In this document: positions 38,711 through 48,599 of the stretch, piece by piece
Position numbering within the stretch: position 1 is the stretch's first letter
Layout: every line of letters starts with the position of its first letter
Assembly: GCF_019704315.1 (NCBI RefSeq)
Contig: NZ_AP024597.1
Location: forward strand, 2,454,501-2,518,500
Direction of reading: 5' to 3'
From: Stygiolobus caldivivus
GTDB taxonomy: Archaea; Thermoproteota; Thermoprotei_A; Sulfolobales; Sulfolobaceae
DNA: 64,000 bases
Position numbers and translations under genes: made by a program
Notes under the pieces: model-generated
Seen by the model: only the letters and a program-made list of their open reading frames with translations
What the model was told of the DNA's origin: nothing
The model's database searches: none

Positions 38711-40720
38711 ATGGTCTGTAAACCTAAAGAGTACACATTAATCATTGCTGAAAAAAGTAAGGCAGCTAAGAAAATAGCTGAAGCTTTATCGACTAAACCA
38801 CAAGTATGTAAGCAGTTCTCCGTAACATATTGGGTCGTCAACTATGACAGAAATCAGTTGATCATTGCACCTGCAGCAGGTCACCTCTTTAATTTACATG
38901 GTAATTCAGGTTTTCCAGTTTTTTCAATGGAATGGAAGCCACTGTGGTACATCGATAGTTCTTCTAGGTATACAAAGAAATATTATGAATTGTTCAAAGC
39001 TCTGTCTTCAAGTGCAAAAGAATTTGTGAATGCTTGCGACTTCGACATAGAAGGTTCGGTGATAGGTTATATAATAATTAAATTCTTTGGGGATGAGAAA
39101 AAAGCCAAAAGGATGAAGTTTTCTGCTCTAACTAGAGAAGATATAAGACGAGCGTTTGCCCACTTGGAGCCCTTAGATTATAACATGATAAGTGCTGGAA
39201 TAGCAAGGCATAAGGTAGACTGGTTATGGGGTATAAATGTAAGTAGGGCTTTGATGAACGCTATTAAAGAGGTTACGAGTAAGAAAGTGGTTTTAAGTGC
39301 AGGAAGGGTTCAAAGTCCCACGTTAATCCATGTTGTTAATACTACTGTAGATAGAGAGACCTATGTCCCTCTTCCTTACTATACTATAAGCGTTGAGGCA
39401 GTAATTAACAAAAGAAAAATTAAGTTTACGTTAGACAAGGTTTTTGAGAGTAAGGAAGAGGCACAAAAATTCGCTGAAAAAATACGTTCTGATCAGATTA
39501 TAGTAAAGGAAGTAAACTATGAGGAAAGGAATCTAATTCGTCCTCCCCCTTTTAACCTCGGAGATCTTCAAGTTGAAGCGGGACGAGTATTAGGCCTTTC
39601 ACCTTATTATACTGAAAGGCTTGCAGAGGAGCTCTACTTGGACGGACTAATTAGTTATCCGAGGACAAATAGCCAGAAAATACCCGCGACTGTGAATATT
39701 GATCAAATAGTCCAAGAGTTAGAAAAAAATAACTTTGCTAGCCTAGTAAAAACTGTGAAAAATATTACTAAGAAGGAAAGGGGGTTTAAAGTAAGACAAG
39801 GCGAAAAGGAAGACCCTGCACACCCCGCTATATACCCTACCGGGGAAAAAGCTAAGGGATTACAACTTAAAACGTACAAATTATATGAGTTAATTGTAAG
39901 GAGGTTCTTAGCCAGTATTTCAGCGGATGCTAGAGTTAAAGATCAACACGTTGTCCTCGCATTTAAAAACACTGAATTCAAAGCTAAACTTTCGTTCCAG
40001 AAAGTTGAGTTCAAGGGATGGTTACTAGTTTATCCCTATCGTAAAGTTACAGATGAAGAATTTTTAGATACAAAAGAGGGGGAAATCGGGAGAATAACAA
40101 AAGTTTCAGTATCTATGAAAATGTCGAAACCTTCACAAGGTAGGTTAACTAAAATTGATTTGCTGAAATGGATGGAGAGCTCTAACCTAGGGACCGAGGC
40201 TACTAGGGGTAGAATAATAGAAACTCTATTCGATAGGAAATATTTAGAGAAAAAGGGTACTTATATAGTTCCTACCTACTTAGGGATAACGGTAGCAGAA
40301 GTTCTAGATCAGTATTTTAATGAACTAACAGATATTTCGCTAACTAAGAAAATGGAAGAGAAACTCAACGCGATCATAGACGGTAAAGCAAAAGAACAAG
40401 AGGTAATCGATGATACCGTTAAAATGTTAGAACAATACTTGGATAAGTACCAGGAAGTTAAAAAGCCTATAGGAGAGAAGTTAGGAGGAGTATTAGGACT
40501 TGTTAGATATACCCAATGTAAGGTATGTAGATTAGAAGCTACCGGTTCAAACGGTTTATGCAAGTATCACGAGACCGCTCTCAAGAAGTTAAGAGAGTCT
40601 TTGACAGTATGGAAAGAAAGAAGCGGGTTATCAGAAACAGTTATAATAAAGAAAATATCTGCCTCATCCTCAACGGGTAAATATGTTAAGGAAATTATAC
40701 AAAAAGGGTGGATCCAATAA
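38711..40720 (+). CDS. topA: Type IA DNA topoisomerase (topoisomerase III)
   Basis: 669 residues. Toprim domain at the N-terminus (IIAEKSKAAKKIAEAL; ACDFDIEGSVIGY with acidic metal ligands), and the catalytic tyrosine Y316 in LISYPRTNSQ. A C-terminal zinc-like segment CKVC...CKYH lies near 600. There is no helicase part, so it is not reverse gyrase. It relaxes negative supercoils and decatenates. Close to the described Sulfolobus enzyme. It is next to rpoK, as in other Sulfolobales. Confidence 0.93.
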   Translation: MVCKPKEYTLIIAEKSKAAKKIAEALSTKPQVCKQFSVTYWVVNYDRNQLIIAPAAGHLFNLHGNSGFPVFSMEWKPLWYIDSSSRYTKKYYELFKALSSSAKEFVNACDFDIEGSVIGYIIIKFFGDEKKAKRMKFSALTREDIRRAFAHLEPLDYNMISAGIARHKVDWLWGINVSRALMNAIKEVTSKKVVLSAGRVQSPTLIHVVNTTVDRETYVPLPYYTISVEAVINKRKIKFTLDKVFESKEEAQKFAEKIRSDQIIVKEVNYEERNLIRPPPFNLGDLQVEAGRVLGLSPYYTERLAEELYLDGLISYPRTNSQKIPATVNIDQIVQELEKNNFASLVKTVKNITKKERGFKVRQGEKEDPAHPAIYPTGEKAKGLQLKTYKLYELIVRRFLASISADARVKDQHVVLAFKNTEFKAKLSFQKVEFKGWLLVYPYRKVTDEEFLDTKEGEIGRITKVSVSMKMSKPSQGRLTKIDLLKWMESSNLGTEATRGRIIETLFDRKYLEKKGTYIVPTYLGITVAEVLDQYFNELTDISLTKKMEEKLNAIIDGKAKEQEVIDDTVKMLEQYLDKYQEVKKPIGEKLGGVLGLVRYTQCKVCRLEATGSNGLCKYHETALKKLRESLTVWKERSGLSETVIIKKISASSSTGKYVKEIIQKGWIQ

Positions 40721-40723
40721 AGA

Positions 40724-40786
40724 AAATCAGCTACCTCAGGGTTTCATAACTCACCGGTCGCGCTGGCATGACTTACATCATCTGAA
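40724..40786 (-). ncRNA. Weak candidate C/D-box sRNA downstream of topA
   Basis: A GC-rich island in an AT-rich gap. On the minus strand a C-like ATGATGT (40775-40781) is followed after 35 bases by CTGA (40736-40739), with another CTGA at 40727-40730; a C'-like GTTATGA is at 40744-40750. The internal D' box is not clear, so it is less convincing than the two other candidates. Confidence 0.3.
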
Positions 40787-40965
40787 AGTTTATTTGAACT
40801 TAGGATAATAAAGTTAAGTCGTATAAAGCTAAATTGTGAAACTAAGGTAAATATTCAGATTTTATATATAAGTACAATCTCCACTCCTAAAAATAAGCTA
40901 ACTTTTCTCATGACGGGTAGTATTGGCTACAAGCTATTAAACTCCTTTTGAGTATCTAATCTACA

Positions 40966-42852
40966 ATGAGGGAAATTAGTTTAGACGAGTACCTTAAATT
41001 ATGGAGAGAAAGTATAGAAAGACCGGAGGAATTTTGGGACAGTATAGCTAAAGAGCTAATTTGGTTTAAGCCATATACTAAAGTCCTTGATTATAAATCA
41101 CCGGATAACTATAGGTGGTTCGTTAATGGCGAAATAAATATTGCTTATAATGCTTTAGACAGATGGGTTAAACAAGGTAGAGGGGACAAGGTAGCTATCC
41201 TGTGGTTAAATGAATTCCAACAGGAGAAAAAGTATACCTATTCACAGCTTTACGACTTAACTCTAAAGATCGCTTCGTTTATCAGACAGTACGCTTCTAA
41301 CCGCGATACTGTTCTATTGTACATGCCCATGGTAGTAGAAGCAGGTGCAGTGATGTTAGGATCAGCCAGGGCAGGTACTATACATACTGTAGTGTTCTCC
41401 GGGTTCGGTGTAAAAGCCTTAGCTGAGAGGATTAAAAGCGCGAGGCCGAAGATAATATTTACAGCCGACGTTACGTACAGAAGAGGAAGGAGTATAGAGC
41501 TAAAGAAGGTAGTAGATGAGGCAATAAAAGAGAGCCAAGTACAAGTCGAAAAAGTAGTGGTTTTAAATAGAGAAGGAAAATCAGACTTTAAGGAGAATAG
41601 AGATATCGATTTCAGTGAACTAAGTAAAATAAATACATCGCAAGAAATCGCTAAAACTTCCTCAGAAGACCCTCTGTTTATCTTGTATACATCAGGTACT
41701 ACGGGAAGACCTAAAGGGATAGTCCATGCAATGGGTTCTTATACAGTTTGGGACTATGCTCATGTTAAATGGCTCTATGATTTTTCAGGTAATAAAAAGC
41801 TTTTAACCACAGCCGATTTGGGATGGATTAACGGGCATTCTTACAGTCTATACGGTGTACTGCTAAATTACGGAACTTCTATATGGTATGAAGGTGTATT
41901 AGACTACCCTCACCCCGGAGTTATGTGGGAAATAATCGAAAAATACCGGGTCGAGTATGTATGGACAGCTCCTACATTGATTAAGATGTTAATGAAATAC
42001 GGTGATGAACATGTAAATAAGTTCGATACGAGTAGCTTAGAAATTTTTGTAACGGCTGGCGAAAGCCTAGGAATTGAAGCTCTGAACTGGCTGAGAAATA
42101 ATGTAAAAGCTGAGAAGATTTTCGAAGTATGGGGTCAGACAGAAAATTCAGGATACATAGCTTCGCCAGGCGGATCTTACTACGGTTTTGTCGAGATTAA
42201 AGACGGGAGTGTAGGTTTACCTTTACCTTCAATTAAAATAAAGATAGTTGATGATGGAGGAAACGAGTTACCTAGCAGGAAAGCAGGGAATATAATAGTC
42301 GTAACACCATCCCCAGCTTTTATGATAGGGTTATGGAATGACGAGAGATATGAGAAATATTATACTAGGTTTAAATACTATGAGACAGGTGATTACGGAT
42401 ATCTAGATGAAGACGGGTACTTATACATACTTGGTAGGAGTGACGATGTATTAAAAATCGCAGGGCATAGGATAGGTGTTGCAGAGATCGAAAACGCCGC
42501 CTATATCCCTGAGGTAGCAGAAGTAGCAGTCGTAGGGGTACCGGACACAATAAGGGGTGAGATAGCAATCATATTTGCCGTACCCAGGGAAGGAGTAAAA
42601 GACCTCGTTGAAGTTAAGCAAAAAATCCTCGATAGCGTCAAGAGAAATCTAGGAGCTATCGCAGTGGTCAAAGATGTAGTGTTTGTTAACAAATTACCCC
42701 ATACTAGAACTGGAAAAATAATGAGGAGGGTATTAAAGTCGTTAGCGACTGGTAAAGATATCGGAGATATATCGTCGTTAGAAGATGAAGCTAGCGTAGA
42801 AGAGGCTAAAAGAGCGTTATCGGAAATTAAAGTGGTGGACAAGTTTGAGTAA
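40966..42852 (+). CDS. Acyl-CoA synthetase (acetate/propionate/3-hydroxypropionate type)
   Basis: 628 residues of the AMP-forming acetyl-CoA synthetase family. P-loop YTSGTTGRPKGIVH near 243, GWINGHSYSLYG near 274, ETGDYG and the C-terminal catalytic lysine in HTRTGKIMRR near 585. In Sulfolobales such enzymes include 3-hydroxypropionyl-CoA synthetase of the 3HP/4HB cycle, but sequence alone does not fix the substrate. The following CoA-transferase-like genes suggest a pathway for an unusual acid. Confidence 0.85.
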   Translation: MREISLDEYLKLWRESIERPEEFWDSIAKELIWFKPYTKVLDYKSPDNYRWFVNGEINIAYNALDRWVKQGRGDKVAILWLNEFQQEKKYTYSQLYDLTLKIASFIRQYASNRDTVLLYMPMVVEAGAVMLGSARAGTIHTVVFSGFGVKALAERIKSARPKIIFTADVTYRRGRSIELKKVVDEAIKESQVQVEKVVVLNREGKSDFKENRDIDFSELSKINTSQEIAKTSSEDPLFILYTSGTTGRPKGIVHAMGSYTVWDYAHVKWLYDFSGNKKLLTTADLGWINGHSYSLYGVLLNYGTSIWYEGVLDYPHPGVMWEIIEKYRVEYVWTAPTLIKMLMKYGDEHVNKFDTSSLEIFVTAGESLGIEALNWLRNNVKAEKIFEVWGQTENSGYIASPGGSYYGFVEIKDGSVGLPLPSIKIKIVDDGGNELPSRKAGNIIVVTPSPAFMIGLWNDERYEKYYTRFKYYETGDYGYLDEDGYLYILGRSDDVLKIAGHRIGVAEIENAAYIPEVAEVAVVGVPDTIRGEIAIIFAVPREGVKDLVEVKQKILDSVKRNLGAIAVVKDVVFVNKLPHTRTGKIMRRVLKSLATGKDIGDISSLEDEASVEEAKRALSEIKVVDKFE

Positions 42853-43600
42853 GCTAATGAGTTTAAAGGATGCCGTAAACTTAGTACGAGATGGAAGTTC
42901 TATCACGATCAGCGGGATGTCCTTTCACAGAAACCCTATGTCGTTTATTTATGAGCTCATTAGGAGCGGTAAAAAAGACCTTTATTTCATAGACAGGGAA
43001 CCCGGGTTCGGGTTAGAGGTACTGCTTAAGCACGGTGTAGTAAGTAGGGTAAGAGCCGCTATGGCTACGTTAGAATGGTTCGGTATCCCACCTTATTTCA
43101 GAAAAATGATAGAAAATAAAGATGTGGAATTTTTAGAGGATACTTGCGGCGCCTTTATCGCAGGGATAAGAGCTGGAGCTTTCGGGCTTTCTTTTATGCC
43201 TGTAAAGGGTATAATAGGCTCGGACTTGGTCAAGATCCACGAAAAAGCAGGTGATTGGAAATTATCTAGAGACCCTTTCTCAGGTGAAGAGATTATCTTG
43301 GTCAAGGCAATAGTCCCAGATGTGGCAGTGATCCACGTACATAGAGCTGATGAAGAAGGAAATAGTGAAATTTTAGGCCCCATTTATGAGGACGAGTATA
43401 AGGCTAAGGCCGCTAAGGTCACTATTATAACTGCAGAAGAAATAGTGAATAGAAACTACTTTTACGGTAGGAGGCCTACGATTAACGGGGAGTATGTCGC
43501 TGCTGTAGTCCACTCGCCTAGAGGTGCAGAGCCTACTAGTATGTTCGGGCTATATGACGTGGACTGGGAAAGGGTTATAGAGGAATTACAACCGATTTAA
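42845..43600 (+). CDS. CoA-transferase alpha subunit-like (family I, GctA/IpdA type)
   Basis: 251 residues with the SITISGMSFHRNPMSF start typical of glutaconate CoA-transferase/IpdA alpha subunits, FGLSFMPVKGIIGSDL, and PDVAVIHVHRADEEGN. It partners with a beta subunit (next gene, opposite strand). Relatives include both CoA transferases and hydrolases of ring-cleaved CoA thioesters. The TTG start overlaps the synthetase by 8 bases; an ATG at 42857 is also possible. Confidence 0.82.
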   Translation: MSKLMSLKDAVNLVRDGSSITISGMSFHRNPMSFIYELIRSGKKDLYFIDREPGFGLEVLLKHGVVSRVRAAMATLEWFGIPPYFRKMIENKDVEFLEDTCGAFIAGIRAGAFGLSFMPVKGIIGSDLVKIHEKAGDWKLSRDPFSGEEIILVKAIVPDVAVIHVHRADEEGNSEILGPIYEDEYKAKAAKVTIITAEEIVNRNYFYGRRPTINGEYVAAVVHSPRGAEPTSMFGLYDVDWERVIEELQPI

Positions 43601-44323
43601 CTATAGAAGTGCGTCCCGTAAGTTATGTGGGTCCATATTTCTGATAAACTCTTTTTCGCTACTGGAGAGACTAATTTGTTTGAGGTTAGGCGAGGCTACA
43701 ACTTTAAAACCCGTATTTAAAATAATATCGTCTACTGTGGTATTCTCATAAATCGAATCTATAAACCACATCTGTTTTTCTCTGTCGAGTTTTATAACGC
43801 CTAGGTTGGTAACTATAATAACATTATTTTTTGCATATTTCGCCGTACCCGTAATAAAGTCTACTCGTTCGACTAATGACCTTTTAGAGTGTTTTAGATT
43901 CCATAGGATAGCTTTCTTGACCAGAGGTAAAATAAAAGCTGTCGCTGCTCCACCTGTCAATCTTACTTTAGGGTTATAGTAGTCTCCTATCACTGATAGG
44001 TTGACGTTAGCCTCTTTGTCTATTTGTACTGGTCCTAAAAACATTACATCAAGCTTGCCTTTTTGAGCTAAGTCAAAAGCATCTGCCGTGATAATTACCG
44101 GGGTTTCGGAAACCATAAATGGGTTTCCCGTGGACGGGCTTACCTCTACAGACTTAGGATTATCGGCTTCTGCTACCCCTATTATTTTTATTTTTTTACC
44201 ATACAGATCCCTTGCCATAAAAGACCCAATTAGAGCTGGTATAGAGTTTAACCCTACATACACAAGCTCGTTATCTTCAATTTGTAAAGCAATAGCTTTT
44301 ATTACATAATCTACTTGACTCAT
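43601..44323 (-). CDS. CoA-transferase beta subunit-like (family I, GctB/IpdB type)
   Basis: 240 residues with DVMFLGPVQIDKEANVNLSVIGDY and the VRLTGGAATAFILP segment, which mark beta subunits of family I CoA transferases. A possible catalytic Glu lies in GVAEADNP where family members have E(S/N/G)G, so activity may differ. It is encoded on the opposite strand to the alpha subunit and the two stop codons touch, so the pair cannot share one mRNA. Confidence 0.8.
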   Translation of the reverse strand: MSQVDYVIKAIALQIEDNELVYVGLNSIPALIGSFMARDLYGKKIKIIGVAEADNPKSVEVSPSTGNPFMVSETPVIITADAFDLAQKGKLDVMFLGPVQIDKEANVNLSVIGDYYNPKVRLTGGAATAFILPLVKKAILWNLKHSKRSLVERVDFITGTAKYAKNNVIIVTNLGVIKLDREKQMWFIDSIYENTTVDDIILNTGFKVVASPNLKQISLSSSEKEFIRNMDPHNLRDALL

Positions 44324-44939
44324 TAGTAATATACATGCTTATATCGGTAATTAAATCCACTACTAAAAAAGGATATAAGAGCTTATTCCTACAAAAACTC
44401 CAAAATTTGCTGTATGTAGTATCTAAAGTATTTTTAACTCAGGGTGACTATGTCCATAAAACCATGTGAAACTCGAGTATGTTGTAGACAATCTTACTAT
44501 CTTACAACCACAAATCCTAGTCTGTTGTGGATTATATAGTAGCTTTGAGACCTAATAACATATACTTATTAATCGTCTAAAGTGCAACGGATCCTCTAAG
44601 ACAGCTTAGCCCGCTATAAAGAAGGTATTCCGCTCTACAAATCTGGGTTATAAAATATAATTCAGAGAATAAGTTTGATATCGCCAAATAGATTGAAAAA
44701 AGAAAATTAGGAAATAATGGTTATTAAGTGAATACTTTTTAATTTAATTCCATAAAATTCCTAAAAGTATCTAAATTCTGATTTTCCTCAGTTCGAGCAT
44801 GTATAGTTTATTGTAATATTTTTATATTAACTTTTTATGTAATTTCAGTTTTTAACCCTGTTAATTAATTATCTCCAAGATTTTAAAAAATCTACTTATA
44901 TTTTTCGAATTAGAATATAAATTTTGACAGTGAAAAGAA
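44324..44939. other. Gene-free AT-rich region with small hairpin
   Basis: No convincing gene. A CCACAA...TTGTGG inverted repeat lies at 44508-44530, and the last 250 bases are extremely AT-rich. A TATA-like GAATATAAAT at about 44913-44922 is the likely promoter of the following transporter gene, which would be leaderless. A few short open stretches around 44450-44650 may be decayed sequence but show no recognisable match. Confidence 0.4.
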
Positions 44940-46175
44940 ATGATAACACTTACAGCTCCTCTATGGGTTGGGATTTTAATAGGATTTATAATAGGAGCAG
45001 CAGCTGAAGCTTGGGGAATAGGTAATCCAGAAACCCTGATCAGGTTGGCAAAATGGGAAGACAGGCTGTTTGTAGATTGTATATTATTAGGCGTCGCGAT
45101 TGCTACACCAGTAATGTACGGTCTTTACGCCGCAGGAGTAGGGTTCCATTGGTCTCCTAAGGCATTATATCTTATCGGTGTTGGGTTGGGTGGGCTTCTA
45201 TTTGGAGTAGGTCTTGCGATATCCGGCTACTTCCCCGGCTCAACATGGATGGCGTTAGGAGAAGGAAGAAGAGACGCGATCTATGCTATTTTTGGTGGGC
45301 TTGCAGGAGCTGCAGCATGGACTATACTTTTTCAAACACCTGCTGGGCAATGGTTAGTTAGCACGTTAAATTTCGGGAGTCAAGTTATAGGTGCTACACA
45401 TCCAGCAGGCAAAGAATATTTAATTCCATGGGGTGGATTAACATCTCTAGACTTATTTGGTATATCACTACTCTACGCTGGAATATTATTCGTAATAGCT
45501 TACTTCATGCCCAGATATAAGGGAGGACAGCATAGCTGTTTAAGGTCGGCTTTAAGTAAAGAGTCATTAACCGATTTCGAGAAAGGTAAGAGACTTGATA
45601 CTGCAATGTATCTAACTTACGGTGGTTTACCTTACGGCGAGAAGTCAATTGCAAAGAAATTAAACGAGTATTGGGCTGTAGAAAGTAATGTGACAAAATT
45701 CTATATGATAAGTATAGGCGGAATTGTAGGCCTAACGGTAGTGGCTGAAATGTTTATGCACCAGATTTTCGGAGAATCTACCACCTACTCATGGATGGCA
45801 GGCTATATATTTCTGCCAGACTTTAAGTACAGCCAGATAGTCTTCAAAGGGATTGGTTGGGAGCCTTTTAGTGATATAGGAACATTATTAGGTTCCTTCT
45901 TTGCTGCTACCTTTCTTACAAGAAGGTTTACAGCTTTTAGAAAGAACATACCGCTAAGCTGGCAAAAAAGGTTCGGAAATAATGAGGGAATAAGAGCTCT
46001 TGGCTCATTCGGAGGTACAGCAATAATGATGTTCGGTGCTAGGATGGCTAACGGATGTGCATCTGGACATATATTGAGCGGATTATTGCAGATGTCACTT
46101 AGCGGCTGGGAGTTCTTAATTGCTGTAGTGGTTGGAATGTTAGTTACTGCAAGAATAGTCTATGGTGAGGGGTGA
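44940..46175 (+). CDS. YeeE/YedE-family sulfur (thiosulfate) transporter
   Basis: 411 residues, about ten membrane segments in two repeats. In the C-terminal repeat the motif [13 protein letters not shown] keeps the cysteine used by YeeE/TsuA to pass thiosulfate. In the N-terminal repeat the matching segment reads GYFPGSTW, so the usual CPGT cysteine is gone. Import of thiosulfate or another sulfur anion fits a sulfur-metabolising acidophile. It is followed 6 bases later by a small membrane protein. Confidence 0.8.
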   Translation: MITLTAPLWVGILIGFIIGAAAEAWGIGNPETLIRLAKWEDRLFVDCILLGVAIATPVMYGLYAAGVGFHWSPKALYLIGVGLGGLLFGVGLAISGYFPGSTWMALGEGRRDAIYAIFGGLAGAAAWTILFQTPAGQWLVSTLNFGSQVIGATHPAGKEYLIPWGGLTSLDLFGISLLYAGILFVIAYFMPRYKGGQHSCLRSALSKESLTDFEKGKRLDTAMYLTYGGLPYGEKSIAKKLNEYWAVESNVTKFYMISIGGIVGLTVVAEMFMHQIFGESTTYSWMAGYIFLPDFKYSQIVFKGIGWEPFSDIGTLLGSFFAATFLTRRFTAFRKNIPLSWQKRFGNNEGIRALGSFGGTAIMMFGARMANGCASGHILSGLLQMSLSGWEFLIAVVVGMLVTARIVYGEG

Positions 46176-46181
46176 AATACC

Positions 46182-46430
46182 ATGGCAATTAATACGGATG
46201 AGAAAAGGTTAGAACAGCTTGATAAGACATTTAAAATAATATTTCTGATAGGCTTAATTCTAATATTTGTCATAGCAGCAGCGGAAACTAGTAATTACCA
46301 AGGATTTTCACCTACCCCATCTCAAATTGCTACAGTAGGATATATCGTGGTTGTTTTATTAATAGTTGCAGGAGTAATATACAGTCAATTCCCCCCATCC
46401 GTGTTAGGTAAGCCTATAAAGGGAGAATAG
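46182..46430 (+). CDS. Small two-TM membrane protein
   Basis: 82 residues: a charged N-terminus, TM1 about 19-37 (IIFLIGLILIFVIAAAE), a short loop and TM2 about 47-68 (IATVGYIVVVLLIVAGVIY). It is probably co-transcribed with the YeeE/YedE-like transporter, so an accessory subunit is plausible. No known family is recognised. Confidence 0.6.
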   Translation: MAINTDEKRLEQLDKTFKIIFLIGLILIFVIAAAETSNYQGFSPTPSQIATVGYIVVVLLIVAGVIYSQFPPSVLGKPIKGE

Positions 46431-46502
46431 GCATAATCTTCCTAAGTTAAGACTGATTTTTTCATATTATCCTTCTCCTTTTTATCTATCTGAAAAGGAT
46501 AT

Positions 46503-47600
46503 ATGTGTATGTTAGGCAAAAGGATTTTTGAGCTAGGTGAGGCAATCCATGGTTCACAGAAAGAAAAAACAATACTAAATCTCATAAAGGAGTACCTTTC
46601 AACTAGGTACACTAACTATAAAGAATATCAGATAAAAACAAAAGAATGGAGAATAGAAGAATTCAGCTTTCGTGTTAACGGTAGTGAGGTTAGGGCTAGT
46701 CTTTTACCTTATACCAGCGGATACGTGAAAGGAGAGGTGGGTAAGGAAATAGCTTTCAGTACTATGCCGGAACACCCTTTCCTAGTATCGTCCGTCCACG
46801 AAGAAAACTCAAAATCCTATCAAGCATCAGTGTTTTATGATCAAGGTAAATTAAGGCGGATCGGTGTTAAGGGAGAGAAGCCTGCACTATTTAGCTCAGT
46901 TCCGCTAAAACAAGGGGATAAAGTCGAAATATATGCAGAAGGTAGTCTTATCGAGACGACATCATATAATCTAGAATTTACACTTCAAGAAGGAGAGGAT
47001 TATGTTATAATCGGTGCCCATGTAGACCATTGGTTAAGCGGCTATCATGATAATATATTCTCTATAGACTTTCTTTCCTCTCTTAATTTTCCTAATCTGA
47101 AGCACGGTCTAAAGCTCATTTTCTTTTCATCCGAAGAAGGACCTAGGTGCTGTAACGGCTCTTTTCAGCATCCTAAAGATGATGTTTTTATTATGATCTC
47201 TTTAGATGCACTTTTCCCTAATCGCGTGGTATTTTCTGCAACTCCGGATCTCTGGGAGCTTTCACGGTTTTTTAATGTAAAGAGGATAGAGATGCCGACT
47301 CCCTTTTCAGATCATTTCCCATATGTTATAGAAGGGTTCCCAGCTATGGTTCTCTATAATGACGATTTAATACCGTGGTACCACTCTGATATGGACCTAC
47401 CAGTAGAGCAAGACATCCTCTTTTCTAAGGAACTAGAAAAGTCTTTCTTAAAGTTCTTGCAAGCATTAGATAAAATGAGCAAAAGTGAACTCGATGAAAG
47501 GTTCTTTAAATATGCTGAAAGCAGAGGAGTATCAATTAAAGGCAGAAAGGGTAGCATAGTCCCCTATGGCTTAAATTCAAGGCTTAAAAACGAGAAGTAA
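46503..47600 (+). CDS. M28-family metallopeptidase-like protein
   Basis: 365 residues. The zinc-peptidase ligands appear in order: HVDH (within VIIGAHVDHWLSGYHDN), the EE of SSEEGPR, D of SLDAL, and H of YHSDMDLP. This is the M28 aminopeptidase layout. No signal peptide is seen, so a cytoplasmic peptidase is inferred. An additional N-terminal domain of about 160 residues precedes the catalytic part. Confidence 0.8.
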   Translation: MCMLGKRIFELGEAIHGSQKEKTILNLIKEYLSTRYTNYKEYQIKTKEWRIEEFSFRVNGSEVRASLLPYTSGYVKGEVGKEIAFSTMPEHPFLVSSVHEENSKSYQASVFYDQGKLRRIGVKGEKPALFSSVPLKQGDKVEIYAEGSLIETTSYNLEFTLQEGEDYVIIGAHVDHWLSGYHDNIFSIDFLSSLNFPNLKHGLKLIFFSSEEGPRCCNGSFQHPKDDVFIMISLDALFPNRVVFSATPDLWELSRFFNVKRIEMPTPFSDHFPYVIEGFPAMVLYNDDLIPWYHSDMDLPVEQDILFSKELEKSFLKFLQALDKMSKSELDERFFKYAESRGVSIKGRKGSIVPYGLNSRLKNEK

Positions 47601-47713
47601 AGCTAGAATCACGAGGCACTGCTCAAACTGGTTAAATATAACGTTTAGTAGTCACAGTGTTTGACGAAAGGTAGGATGTAATAGATAAAAAACTAGCTAT
47701 TGTTTTACTATTT

Positions 47714-48061
47714 ATGAATTCCCAAATTGAGGCTAAAATAGCTCAAATGAGGTGTGAAAATAGACCCGTAAAAGTTATAGCGAAGAGACTTGGATTGAAC
47801 AGAGAAGATATAGAACTTGTTATACAAAAATGGATTTTGTCTACAGACCCATTTATCGAAGAAATAATTAAGGGTAGGAAAGTAAAGAATCCTAAGGTAG
47901 ACCCTTCACTCAAAGTCAACTTTGTAAGTAATGTAGAGGAATTGCTTAAAGATGATGATGTATTGGACTATATAGCCCTTCACTGGACTGATCACCATGA
48001 CAGGCTCATGGACTGTATTAGGTATAAAATTTACGTGTATCTAAAGACTAAAGAGGGTTGA
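47714..48061 (+). CDS. Small HTH-like protein, unknown
   Basis: 115 residues. The N-terminal part (IEAKIAQMRCENRPVKVIAK, then GLNREDIELVIQKW) resembles a homeodomain-type helix-turn-helix as in resolvases. The rest is acidic and helical with HWTDHHDRLMD, possibly metal-binding. It is at the edge of the gene-poor zone. Not recognised. Confidence 0.5.
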   Translation: MNSQIEAKIAQMRCENRPVKVIAKRLGLNREDIELVIQKWILSTDPFIEEIIKGRKVKNPKVDPSLKVNFVSNVEELLKDDDVLDYIALHWTDHHDRLMDCIRYKIYVYLKTKEG

Positions 48062-48599
48062 GAACTACCACAAATAAGTTGAACCTTGAATAAGGTGACG
48101 GAATGTGGATCAGCTATACTACAAGTTCGCCTCAACTATTTCGTACCTTTATCCAATATGTTCAATTAGTTAGGTTAATCATTCTAGAAGAGAAATCTAC
48201 ACGTAAAGTCTACGCCTTAACGAGGTTAAGAGTAAAGAGAATTCGGTGGTTATGCAGGATAAAGGTAAGAGAATGATACAAAGTAGGTGTCATTTTGAAG
48301 TTTCATCTTAAGTTTATAATGATAATAGATAAGGTGTATTCGTGTTAATATCTAGTTTTTTATACTTTATTTGAGAGGTAAAGCTATTTCTAGTGTATTA
48401 CATCAAGGTTTCTAGGTAAATATTTATACAGAGTAAATACTAGACTAAGTTTTTACACACTCTAATAAGGTATTAGGACAAGGTCAAATACGTCACTATT
48501 TTTCATAAAGGGTGTACTAGTTAAGTCCTAAAGGCTGACTTAACGGGTTCACACTAAGAAATTGTGTAGGTACAAATTAGGGGTTCCATAACCAATTAG
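48062..48599. other. Gene-poor stretch with perfect hairpin
   Basis: No supported gene. A frame at 48103-48276 encodes 57 residues, ending in a basic stretch, but nothing supports it. A perfect 8-base inverted repeat occurs at 48521-48545. The base composition and the stop-rich frames suggest eroded or non-coding accessory DNA. Confidence 0.4.
48521..48545. repeat. Perfect 8-bp inverted repeat
   Basis: GTTAAGTC (48521-48528) and GACTTAAC (48538-48545) with a 9-base loop, 55 bases before the DUF4143 ATPase gene. It could be an operator, a terminator-like hairpin, or the end of a mobile element. Confidence 0.6.

Noticed and set aside
38711-40720. Reverse gyrase
   Set aside because: Only the type IA topoisomerase part is present at 669 residues; there is no helicase domain.
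44324-44939. Transposase remnant in the long gap before the transporter gene
   Set aside because: Short open stretches exist on both strands, but none has a recognisable transposase motif or terminal inverted repeats.
48103-48276. 57-codon frame with a basic C-terminus
   Set aside because: No ribosome binding site, no recognisable motif and a stop-rich neighbourhood; likely chance.
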